Assembly (NCBI GenBank): GCA_006386115.1
Contig: VFIW01000029.1
Coordinates: 372,001-436,000, forward strand
Direction: 5' to 3'
Source of the DNA: Globisporangium splendens
Lineage: Eukaryota > Oomycota > Peronosporomycetes > Pythiales > Pythiaceae
Length of the DNA: 64,000 nt
A program made the position numbers and the translations under genes. Shown here in pieces: positions 42,034 to 51,681 of the stretch (the stretch's first letter is position 1; the number at the start of each line of letters is the position of its first letter). The notes beneath the pieces were generated by a model. That model was not told where the DNA came from. It did no database searches and was given only the letters and a program-made list of their open reading frames with translations.

Positions 42034-43446
42034 ATGGCATCCGCTACCGTCTCCAAGACGCTCAAGCGGCATCCGAAGTGCTCGTCGTTTTACTCGACCA
42101 CGGCGCGGCCGCATGACGCCAGCGCCAGAGCAGCAGAGCTCGCGCCAATGACCCCTAGCATCGCGTACCTGGAACAGCTCACGATGCACATGACGGTCTC
42201 GAAGGCGCTCAAGGGCGGTCCACAATACGCGATGACAGTGTATCACAAGAAAACCAAGGCGACGTGGCGAAACTGCCGCGATTTCGAAGAGTACACGCAG
42301 TTCCAGACCCGCTTGGTGCGCGCAATGTCGCGTGGCCACTTTTGCTATGCCGAGTGCCCGTGGTTGTACACGTTTGTCAAGCGCGCATTCCCGAAGTCAT
42401 CGTTTTTCAACTACTCGTCGCCACGTGTGGTCGAATTGCGCAGAAAAGCACTCAACCGATTCTTCAATACGCTCCAGGCAGTCTTGCTCAACCACTCGAA
42501 CCACGGGTGCTCGACACTCACGAATGAAGTCGCGAAGGAGTTTGTTGGATTTATCTATGGTGGCGTGAGCGATTCTGCGCCATGGGAGAATTTGTCCCCA
42601 GTCGCTCGTGGTGGAACTTTGGCGCGCACATTCTCAGAGACGTTTATGTCGGCGTCGTCGACTTCCGAGGAAGAAGGAGACGGAGAAGACGCTGTCGTCG
42701 CACCAGGCGTGAGTGAGGACTACCACGCGAACGAGCGCGAGTGCTGCGCGATGTGTGCATTGCATCAAGTCCGCTCCGATGAGCAAGTATTTGCATGGTG
42801 GCAAGCGAAGAGCCGCTTCGAGAGAGAGAAGCCGGCGCCAATGGCAAGCAAATCGTCCGAACCTGCACCACCTTACGCGATGCAATCTCCATTTGCTTAT
42901 GCACACTCGCCCGAATTCCACCATCACCACTACGGTGCTTCAATCACTCCTGCCAAAGCCAAGAAGTTTGACGTGACGTCTCGCGATGCCTCCAACCAGC
43001 TTACGCTGATCATGGAACCTGGCATGTCGCCGCTCATGTCGCTCGCGGACACCGCCGTTCTCGGAGATGAAGAGATCGCGGTGCTCGGCCACGACGGTAC
43101 GCCAAAGGAAGCGTACCCAGGCACTCCGAAGAGCTCGTTCCACAGCACGAGCATGTCGGGATGGACGAACTCGTTGCTTTCGTCGCCACCACCACTTTCG
43201 TTTTTGCAAGATGACGACGACGATTTCTTCAGCAAGAGCGCCTACAACCCCAGCAGCCGCAACAATGGTCTGAACGCGTCGGCTGCGCAGACCAAGCGCG
43301 AGTGCACGGGCCACAACTCGATGCCAACACCGACGTTTTTGCGCAAACGCATCCGGACGCTTCCCCGCCGATCGCTGAACGTGTGGTGCTCCGTGAGCAA
43401 CGCGCTGAGCCAGAAGCTCAAGAGCTCGCAGCAACACACCTTCTAA
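42034..43446 (+). CDS. PX domain protein, copy 5, RING reduced, extended tail
   Basis: A 470-residue member with the family PX-like domain at about 40-175 (TWRNCRDFEEYTQFQTRLV; ELRRKALNRFFNTLQAVLLNH) and the inserted HFCYAEC and NHGCS. At the position of the RING only the first pair remains (CCAMC at 237-241). No CGHxFHxxC or terminal CPxCG follows, so the zinc finger cannot form in the usual way. Instead there are about 230 residues of Ser/Pro-rich, low-complexity tail with a basic C-terminal stretch (LRKRIRTLPRR). It is probably a lipid-binding paralogue that has lost ligase activity. A core promoter candidate is only about 30 bases upstream. Confidence 0.82.
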   Translation: MASATVSKTLKRHPKCSSFYSTTARPHDASARAAELAPMTPSIAYLEQLTMHMTVSKALKGGPQYAMTVYHKKTKATWRNCRDFEEYTQFQTRLVRAMSRGHFCYAECPWLYTFVKRAFPKSSFFNYSSPRVVELRRKALNRFFNTLQAVLLNHSNHGCSTLTNEVAKEFVGFIYGGVSDSAPWENLSPVARGGTLARTFSETFMSASSTSEEEGDGEDAVVAPGVSEDYHANERECCAMCALHQVRSDEQVFAWWQAKSRFEREKPAPMASKSSEPAPPYAMQSPFAYAHSPEFHHHHYGASITPAKAKKFDVTSRDASNQLTLIMEPGMSPLMSLADTAVLGDEEIAVLGHDGTPKEAYPGTPKSSFHSTSMSGWTNSLLSSPPPLSFLQDDDDDFFSKSAYNPSSRNNGLNASAAQTKRECTGHNSMPTPTFLRKRIRTLPRRSLNVWCSVSNALSQKLKSSQQHTF

Positions 43447-44429
43447 GAGGAGAATTCGGCGTGGATGTTGATTCCATTGCGACAAGACGTGGGAGTAGTG
43501 TGGATGGCAGTTGTCATTTACAAATAATTATCGATAGGTGTAGCTGGGAACTGTCTTCCCTACCCATTATGAACGAAATATTTATCACCCCAACACCACA
43601 TCTCAACATGTTTGGACTTTGTGTCATTTCATTTCACAGCGCGACCTGTTGGTAAATATCCGCATGAACTTTCTGCGGTCATATGACACAGGTATACATT
43701 AAGCCCAAGTCAGATCCGTCATGCATGCTCTGGATTTCTCGGCTGCTATCCTGCCAAAATCCACTATCGATAGCTTCGCATGTGATCCAACTTCAAGCAG
43801 GTAAAGTTTGGTTTTTGCACTGCAGTCGCAAGGGAATAATCTATGCTGGTAATAGAGATTGGCTCAAGTGCAGATTCGAATTGTGGAGACGGACCATCCC
43901 AAGTTCTCATGTAAAAAGCAGCCAGCGAGACTCGTTTCTATGTGGTGCGTTCCCCGCTTGAACCTGGCCAAGAGTAATCCACTGTCGCTATCTCTTTTGG
44001 CATCAACCTCAGGTTGATTTGACTTTGCCATCATCAGCAGTCTGCAGCTTCTCGGCACCTCACCAGATCTCGCTGCCTTCGACACGTTGATGTTGCTCTC
44101 TCAGCCAATGGCAATATCGATAAAATACCGGTCTCTCGTACTTGGTATTTGTATTGAAGAGCTGGCAAGAGTCAAGAATCGGTAGAGGACCGGAGTTCTA
44201 TTCGACGATCAGCAAGACTTCTGTCGAAGAAAAGTCTTCTCATACTGGTATACATACCGGGATGAAGCTTCTATTTAGAGTAGGTCTTCTGTTCAGGCAT
44301 TTCCACTACGCATGCTGAACAGCTCTACCATTGGTCGAAATTCAACTCAAGGCTGTGCTTGCAGAATCAAAGGTGCGAGGGAACTGTGAGATCGCGCAAT
44401 TGAAAGCACATCTGGTGGAGAAAGAACGT
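43447..44429. other. Intergenic region before the receptor repeat
   Basis: No full gene. Just before the repeat, at about 44318-44430 on the plus strand, one frame reads as a short charged helix (EIQLKAVLAESK, IAQLKAHLVEKERR). It runs straight into the receptor repeat in a different frame and could be a fragment of a coiled-coil gene. Confidence 0.4.
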
Positions 44430-46318
44430 CGTTTAAAAACAACAAGCAGCTTTACCCGCCAGCAGAAGTCGGATGTCCCGACAATACCCAAGGATGTTTG
44501 AACCACTGCTCCAAGTCTGATGCGTGCACCGCGCGAGAAAATATGAACCCGCCAAAGGAATGTCTCGTTGTCACCATGATGTACGAATGTTATGACCCGG
44601 GGTACCTCCAAGCTGTGATGTCGAATATTGGCATCCCAGCCTATTTCTGCTTTATTGGGTACGACGCCACCGCCGAGTACGCGCTCTACGCGCAAAAGAA
44701 CAAAATCCCGGTGCTGTTCTACCACTACGAGCCTGAGTTGTTCCACGTCAAGCACGCCGGTCTTTTTGACCGTGTGTTTCTTCCACGACCAATTCCAGAG
44801 CGAGTGGTGCTCGCAACAGGCACCTACGGCGAGAACGGCTACGGCGAACCCACGACGAATCCAGTCGATGTCGACTTTCCGCCCACCAAATTGACCAAAT
44901 ACGCGGCTTCTCTACTGATGAACAGCGACAACGACGGACCTGTGAGCAATTTGGTGTCCAAACTGTCGCTTTCCGAGCTCAATATCAACGACATGCTTCG
45001 CAAGCACGACCAGATACCGCGAATGGCAAACAACCCCACAGTGGAATTCCAGGCTGCGTGCCAGTGGCTCAAAGAAAACTACACCGTGTGGGAACTCTGG
45101 CTCGACCGGCTGCCGCTGTGTACGTTTGAGAAATACATTCAGTACCAAGTCAACGGATGTGATGCGAGTGGCAACAACACCAGCGCATATCGCACGATCT
45201 TGTTCTCGTGGGTCACGCCAAACCCGAAGAACGCGTCGCTGCCGTACAGCTGTGATGGAGGGCTCACGGAGTACCCGCCACCACTAAAGACCAGTCGCTC
45301 GTGCAAGTGGGTTCTTGCTGACGCGTCGAGATGGTTGAGTTGGATCAACACCAAGCCAACGTGCGACTCCACGTTCTACGAGTACAACGTGTCGGCGTGC
45401 GATTCCGCATCGAAGCGCAGGGTTCACTACTACTGGCTGCTAGCAGACCCAGCGAGTGCGACGAGATCATTGGAGTGCGATCTGTCCACAACGACGACGC
45501 TGCCAGAGGATGTCCTAGTCGACTGTGGGTACGTGCCGCTCTCGTCGCCGGTCTTCATGGTGTGGGCGATCGCGAGTGGCGTTCTCATCTCTGTGCTCGT
45601 GCTCGCGATGGTGTTCGTGTTCGTGTACCGGAAAGCTCCGATCATCAAGCGGTCGCAATTTGAGCTGCTCGAGCTGATGATCTTTGGCGACATCCTCGTG
45701 TGCTTATCGGCGATCGTGTACGCCGGCGAGCCGTTCGACGTATTGTGCGCTGCGCGTCCGCTTCTGGTCTCGTCGGGGTTCACGGCGATTTTCGGTGCGC
45801 TGTTTGTGAAGTCGCTGCGCGTGTACCGCGTGTTCATGAAGAGTTCGATGAAGCGCGTCAAGATTAACACTCTGATGGTGGTCAAGGTGTTGTCGGTGTT
45901 CTACGCGGTGGACCTGGTCATCATCGGCGTGTGGTTTGGCGTCGACTTTCCGAAACCAACGACGATGCGGGAGCCGGCGATCGAGTTTCGGGGTGAAGTG
46001 GAGCGCGTGGTGTGCCATTCCGAGAGTTTCATCTTCAGTGCGCTGCTGATGTTCTGGAAGGTGATCGTGCTGGCGTTGGGTATCTACATTTCGTTTTTGA
46101 TCCGGAACGTGGCATCGGATTTCCAGGAGTCGATTTGGATTTTCTCGTCGTCGGTGCTGGTGGGGTGTCTGGTGATTTTGCCGTTGGCGTACTTGGTGGA
46201 TTTGGCTGCAGTCCCGTTCTACGTGTTTCTGGCAGGTTCGTTGCTGATCTGTACGGCTGTGGTGATGTCGTTCATGCTGGTGCCGAAGGTGTGGCGTTTG
46301 CATGCAGTGTCGACATCG
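44430..46318 (+). repeat. Inverted repeat arm 1 (receptor unit)
   Basis: Matches the reverse complement of 47309-49197. Both arms are exactly 1,889 bases, so there is no net length difference. Only four amino-acid differences are seen across about 620 aligned codons. Both ends fall inside the reading frame. Confidence 0.88.
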
Positions 46319-46558
46319 TCCAACTCGTCAAAGTACCCGCTTTCGTCACCACATCGCGCGTCACTGGTCGTTGCCACTGAAAGTGTTGGTGACTTGGGTG
46401 CAAAAAGCAACTCATCAGACCAATCTCCTGCTGATGCATCAAATGGAGGAGAAAAGGGGAAAATCCAAATGAGCACAAGCAGTTTGGGCTGCGAGACGTC
46501 ATCTTTGGCAGGAGCTCGATCGCGTAAAACGACTGTGCGGCCCATTGCAGAGATCTGA
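44430..46558 (+). pseudogene. Class-C-like 7TM receptor with OpuAC-like ectodomain, N-terminally truncated copy
   Basis: The frame corresponds to residues 93 onward of the minus-strand copy, so lobe 1 of the ligand-binding domain and any signal peptide are missing. The remaining ectodomain holds PVLFYHYEPELFHV and CQWLKENYTVWELWL, then a complete seven-helix region from PVFMVWAIASGV to FMLVPKVWRL including GFTAIFGALFVKSLRVYRVF. From 46319 the tail is unrelated to the other copy. The listed frame has no ATG near its start (TTG at 44498; first internal ATG later), so it may not be translated as a receptor. Four residues differ from the other copy, e.g. Asp for Gly in SCDGGLTE. Confidence 0.75.
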
Positions 46559-47128
46559 TGACCAGCGTTAGGGTACCGGGGTGGCGAATATGCTTTTCGC
46601 TGTAAAGGCAAAGCCCGATTGTGTTTGAAGGAGAGAGTTAGTTTCGTTTTTTTCGACAGCCTCCAGCTGGTATCCTACCTATCAGACACCAAACTCAGCT
46701 TCGCATCATTTCGCGAGGTGTCGTGTATGCCAAGCAGGTTTAAGCTGAGCTGGTTTATGATAGGACACGGATACAAAGCCAAGAACAGCTATTGCTCTAT
46801 GTTCGGCGAGAGGACGATGAAAGGACAGCGTATTAGCGAACACATCAAGAACTGCCTTTGAGAGGGGCTTTCGTCATCCGCTGAAGTTGATACAATCACA
46901 AACCTCGACAATGTTGATGCTGATTGATTTGAGTGGACATCACTTAGGTCAAATGATATCGCTTCTATCATCCCTCCGACCTCGAAAAATTGAAAGTGTG
47001 AGTCATCTCTTGTTTTCTCACGCAAACCATCCGACAGATGGAGTTAATCATTCACCCATAGCCCGATTTCGTTTTAGCTTCTGTAATGCGTTATAAAGTG
47101 GTTTGAAATGCAGACGGAAGCTCCGGCA
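46559..47128. other. Spacer between the convergent receptor copies
   Basis: Together with the two unique tails this makes a 990-base non-repeated centre (46319-47308). No gene recognised in the untranslated part. Confidence 0.5.
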
Positions 47129-49713
47129 TCATGAAGGTTGTACTGTGAAAGTGCGCACACGAATTTCAGCCTGGTCCACGTTGTTCGCTGGTGTTATCTT
47201 CACTCCACTAGCTCTCGTAGTCTGATCAGACGAGTCTGCCTGGATATAATCAATCCCTTTCTGGTTTCCATTAACAGTCGAAGGCGCGCTGCACGCGGAC
47301 GACCTTGGCGATGTCGACACTGCATGCAAACGCCACACCTTCGGCACCAGCATGAACGACATCACCACAGCCGTACAGATCAGCAACGAACCTACCAGAA
47401 ACACGTAGAACGGGACTGCAGCCAAATCCACCAAGTACGCCAACGGCAAAATCACCAGACACCCCACCAGCACCGACGACGAGAAAATCCAAATCGACTC
47501 CTGGAAATCCGATGCCACGTTCCGGATCAAAAACGAAATGTAGATACCCAACGCCAGCACGATCACCTTCCAGAACATCAGCAGCGCACTGAAGATGAAA
47601 CTCTCGGAATGGCACACCACGCGCTCCACTTCACCCCGAAACTCGATCGCCGGCTCCCGCATCGTCGTTGGTTTCGGAAAGTCGACGCCAAACCACACGC
47701 CGATGATGACCAGGTCCACCGCGTAGAACACCGACAACACCTTGACCACCATCAGAGTGTTAATCTTGACGCGCTTCATCGAACTCTTCATGAACACGCG
47801 GTACACGCGCAGCGACTTCACAAACAGCGCACCGAAAATCGCCGTGAACCCCGACGAGACCAGAAGCGGACGCGCAGCGCACAATACGTCGGACGGCTCG
47901 CCGGCGTACACGATCGCCGATAAGCACACGAGGGTGTCGCCAAAGATCATCAGCTCGAGCAGCTCAAATTGCGACCGCTTGATGATCGGAGCTTTCCGGT
48001 ACACGAACACGAACACCATCGCGAGCACGAGCACAGAGATGAGAACGCCACTCGCGATCGCCCACACCATGAAGACCGGCGACGAGAGCGGCACGTACCC
48101 ACAGTCGACTAGGACATCCTCTGGCAGCGTCGTCGTTGTGGACAGATCGCACTCCAATGATCTCGTCGCACTCGCTGGGTCTGCTAGCAGCCAGTAGTAG
48201 TGAACCCTGCGCTTCGATGCGGAATCGCACGCCGACACGTTGTACTCGTAGAACGTGGAGTCGCACGTTGGCTTGGTGTTGATCCAACTCAACCATCTCG
48301 ACGCGTCAGCAAGAACCCACTTGCACGAGCGACTGGTCTTTAGTGGTGGCGGGTACTCCGTGAGCCCTCCACCACAGCTGTACGGCAGCGACGCGTTCTT
48401 CGGGTTTGGCGTGACCCACGAGAACAAGATCGTGCGATATGCGCTGGTGTTGTTGCCACTCGCATCACATCCGTTGACTTGGTACTGAATGTATTTCTCA
48501 AACGTACACAGCGGCAGCCGGTCGAGCCAGAGTTCCCACACGGTGTAGTTTTCTTTGAGCCACTGGCACGCAGCCTGGAATTCCACTGTGGGGTTGTTTG
48601 CCATTCGCGGTATCTGGTCGTGCTTGCGAAGCATGTCGTTGATATTGAGCTCGGAAAGCGACAGTTTGGACACCAAATTGCTCACAGGTCCGTCGTTGTC
48701 GCTGTTCATCAGTAGAGAAGCCGCGTATTTGGTCAATTTGGTGGGCGGAAAGTCGACATCGACTGGATTCGTCGTGGGTTCGCCGTAGCCGTTCTCGCCG
48801 TAGGTGCCTGTTGCGAGCACCACTCGCTCTGGAATTGGTCGTGGAAGAAACACACGGTCAAAAAGACCGGCGTGCTTGACGTGGAACAACTCAGGCTCGT
48901 AGTGGTAGAACAGCACCGGGATTTTGTTCTTTTGCGCGTAGAGCGCGTACTCGGCGGTGGCGTCGTACCCAATAAAGCAGAAATAAGCTGGGATGCCAAT
49001 ATTCGACATCACAGCTTGGAGGTACCCCGGGTCATAACATTCGTACATCATGGTGACAACGAGACATTCCTTTGGCGGGTTCATATTTTCTCGCGCGGTG
49101 CACGCATCAGACTTGGAGCAGTGGTTCAAACATCCTTGGGTATTGTCGGGACATCCGACTTCTGCTGGCGGGTAAAGCTGCTTGTTGTTTTTAAACGCTG
49201 ACACAGGTACAGCCCGGATGAGAGACTCCTGCGCTCGATAGCCTTCCCAAAAGTTCGCAAAGTACGGACCCGATGGATGTTTGGTAGTGTTGAGGTACTC
49301 GTCGATGAAATCCACGATTGTGTATAATCCAGCGCCTACTGCATACGACTCGTCGGTGTACTTCTTGAGCCGTTGCTCGATGCCGGCGATCCAGACTTGG
49401 AGATTGAGATGCACGGGGGTGCAGCTTCCAATGATCCCAGACGCCATCCGCTGCGTTAGATCCGACATGTCTAAGCTGTAAACTCTGACACTTCGTAGCC
49501 CAAGGTCTCGGTCGTAAGGTTCGCAAATACATCCAAGGTCATTTCATGCGATGCCCAGCGTTTCCGTTCCATGATGAACGTATTGCTAATCTTGCCTTGC
49601 TTTGTGATCGCACCACTCGCATCCACTTCGGCGTCAGCACCATGGACGAACGTGCCTTTTGCCATGCAATCACAACTGTACACTCCAGCGGCAGCCGTTC
49701 GCGGATCAAGCAC
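47129..49713 (-). pseudogene. Class-C-like 7TM receptor with OpuAC-like ectodomain, longer copy with frameshift
   Basis: The main frame (49468-47129) encodes 779 residues: an extracellular domain to about 460, seven helices at about 464-708 of the GABA-B/class C type, and a 65-residue tail. The ectodomain resembles type II substrate-binding proteins of the OpuAC (glycine betaine/choline) kind: VLFYHYEPELFHV for the lobe-2 strand and FQAACQWLKENYTVWELWL for the C-terminal helix. Upstream, a different frame (49713-about 49478) gives TLDVFANLTTETLGYEV, the expected OpuAC strand-helix before MASGIIG. The two frames would join if one base were missing near 49478, so this is a frameshift or an error rather than a true start at 49468. 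A signal peptide is not resolved. If the shift is an assembly error the gene is intact and could sense small amines at the cell surface. Confidence 0.72.
47309..49197 (-). repeat. Inverted repeat arm 2 (receptor unit)
   Basis: Partner of 44430-46318 with no net indel over 1,889 bases. The shared sequence ends at cgtttaaaaac on the 5' side and tgtcgacatcg on the 3' side of the coding strand. Confidence 0.88.
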
Positions 49714-50574
49714 CTGGTAGCGAGGGCTGGGTGCAGAGACTGATGCACCGGTCGATTGAGTTTGTCTCGATCACTCGCGGAAATCTCCATCTCCTTCACC
49801 ACCGACGCGACCCGTTCCTCCGTCAAGCACGCGCCCAGAAAATGGTTTGGTGCATACACCGCCTCTACGACATTGATGCCGCACACAGCCAAGTTGAACG
49901 TCAGAACACTCCATGCGAATCAGGCGGTTGCAGAGCAAAAGTGTACCCATGTCTCAAAGTTCGCATGCTGCGGTTCACTCGATCTGAATGAGCAGCTCCA
50001 CTCATTCTCATGAAGAGAGGTGACACTGTAGTGATTCCTCTCTATGTGATAGATGCAAACCGATTTGACAAAAACCAAAATGAAGTGCAGTTTCATTGGG
50101 TAAAACTGTGTGAAAGGCAATGTGGGATTGTGCTAGTCGCGTCCAAATTGGCAACTTCAACTTGGTTTCGACTGACTGCATGGCTTCAGGGCGTTGGTGT
50201 CTGTCAGTTTGCTTTGGATCATGCGATCGAACTGAACCAAGTCCAAAATGGTGCCGAACATCAGAGGATGCATTCAGAGGAGACAGATGACCCCTCACTA
50301 TCACTGGGCATCCAGCCTGATGCAATATTGAGGTATACTGTCCCCAGAAAAATGATGGTTTCAAAGTCTCCGATTTTCAAATGCACCCGCATCTTATACG
50401 CAAACGCTGTCAAATGACGTCTTGACTTGTCCCGCTTGCCCTGTTTGTTTTGTCCCGGTGCACTCTGCGTTGGGAAATGGACCAGAGCACGGTGTAAAAT
50501 AGATGATTCCCCAGAACACCAGTAGACTGCCGCAACGACCGAGGACGCTTCGCGTGCTTCAATGGTCTTTGCGT
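49714..50574 (-). other. Decayed 5' region of the receptor and unresolved sequence
   Basis: On the minus strand, 50120-49920 and 49892-49539 are the same frame separated by a TGA. They read KLHFILVFVKSVCIY (hydrophobic, signal-anchor like) and WSVLTFNLAVCGINVVEAVY. Another frame then leads into the receptor frame ending at 49471. This looks like the multiply broken 5' end of the receptor gene, but exon structure could not be resolved. Confidence 0.35.
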
Positions 50575-51237
50575 TCATGAAGCAATTATGGACCGTGGGT
50601 CATACAGGACGCCTACATCAGCCGCGCGGTGGAGCAGATGAAAACCGTAGCGAATGCCAAATGACGATCCATTCCGAGGGTGCAAGCACAACAAACATGT
50701 GATCCTTGCCTGCGTCTCAAGGGGTAAGCAAGGAGAGGACGAGGCAGAAAGAAATTGCAATTCCGCATGTAACGAAAGGCGGCTCGTTGCATCGGACTTG
50801 CATACATTAGCATTGCATGCAGAAGGACGATGAGGCGCTTCCTTTGCTGGCAAACATGTTTCTTGGGAACGTTTCCATGAGGCTCGCTGGTGAATCGAAG
50901 TCATCGTCATGAACCGGCTGGTAGCAAGCGGATTGGACGACGAGCTTGCATTCGAAGCCACAAGGTTCAGCGTCTTCATGCTCCATCCTCCTCCTGATGG
51001 TACTGTCGAGGCACCAATGCTTGTGGTCCCTGTCAGGGATTGGCGCATCGCAGCGTCACGTAGCACGATGTCGAACAGTGGTTTCTCTCGATCACGCGCG
51101 TTCTCATTATTGCGATAACTTTGTTGGTCAGTGGTGCTTGCCGAACGATAGGATTGACTCATGAATGCTGCTGGATGCGAGCGTGACGTGTTGGCTAATT
51201 GCAAAGGCTGTTTGCTGTATGAGGGAGCAGCAGCCAC
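50575..51237 (-). CDS. Hypothetical protein, 220 residues
   Basis: An open frame on the minus strand with an ATG start. Its first 120 residues are Ser/Asn/Thr-rich and disordered (for example SYSKQPLQLANTSRSH, VPSGGGWSMKTLNLVA), which looks like a genuine N-terminal segment. The remainder is Cys/Leu/His-rich and unlike any family I recognise. The downstream minus strand contains hydrophobic pieces in changing frames (FLGTVYLNIASGW near 50330), so this may be the first exon of a degraded membrane-protein gene. It may equally be chance. Confidence 0.3.
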   Translation of the reverse strand: MAAAPSYSKQPLQLANTSRSHPAAFMSQSYRSASTTDQQSYRNNENARDREKPLFDIVLRDAAMRQSLTGTTSIGASTVPSGGGWSMKTLNLVASNASSSSNPLATSRFMTMTSIHQRASWKRSQETCLPAKEAPHRPSACNANVCKSDATSRLSLHAELQFLSASSSPCLPLETQARITCLLCLHPRNGSSFGIRYGFHLLHRAADVGVLYDPRSIIAS

Positions 51238-51681
51238 GCGTGTCCCTGCGCTGGACTCACCACGTTTTGTTTCGGATCACGCTCGGTACCGCTGCATCGG
51301 GCTTTTTTGCGCATCTTTCTTTGCCGCACTGGCAGGATCGTATGTTGCCTTTGATAATCGTTTCCGCAGTTTGTCTCGGCAAACAGATTGATACTTTGCG
51401 ATCCGATTCTGCGCAGATTTCGTCAAGTAAGTACACGTTAAGCCATGGTAGTTTCGATACAGGCTACCGCATACTATACCTCATGGAATCCACGCTCGCA
51501 TTTTCGGCATCGGACGCGACCAACTTCGTCAGGTGCATTGAACTCTTCCGCACGTTCAGCTTCAAAAAGGCGGGATCCTTGTCCATATAGCTGTGTTTCT
51601 GGATTGTCTACAGCACAGACATTGGCTTTTGTCGCCGGTACGTCTAAAATGCTCCCTGCAGTGCCTTGACACGATTCTTGA
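51238..51681. other. Region upstream of the cyclic-nucleotide-binding frame
   Basis: The transmembrane part of a channel would be expected here on the plus strand but is not found. Frames are short and show no pore or voltage-sensor motif. Confidence 0.45.

Noticed and set aside
45704..46303. 199-codon His/Arg-rich frame antisense to the receptor helices (also 47138-47923)
   Set aside because: Antisense shadow of the seven-helix region, duplicated only because the receptor is duplicated.
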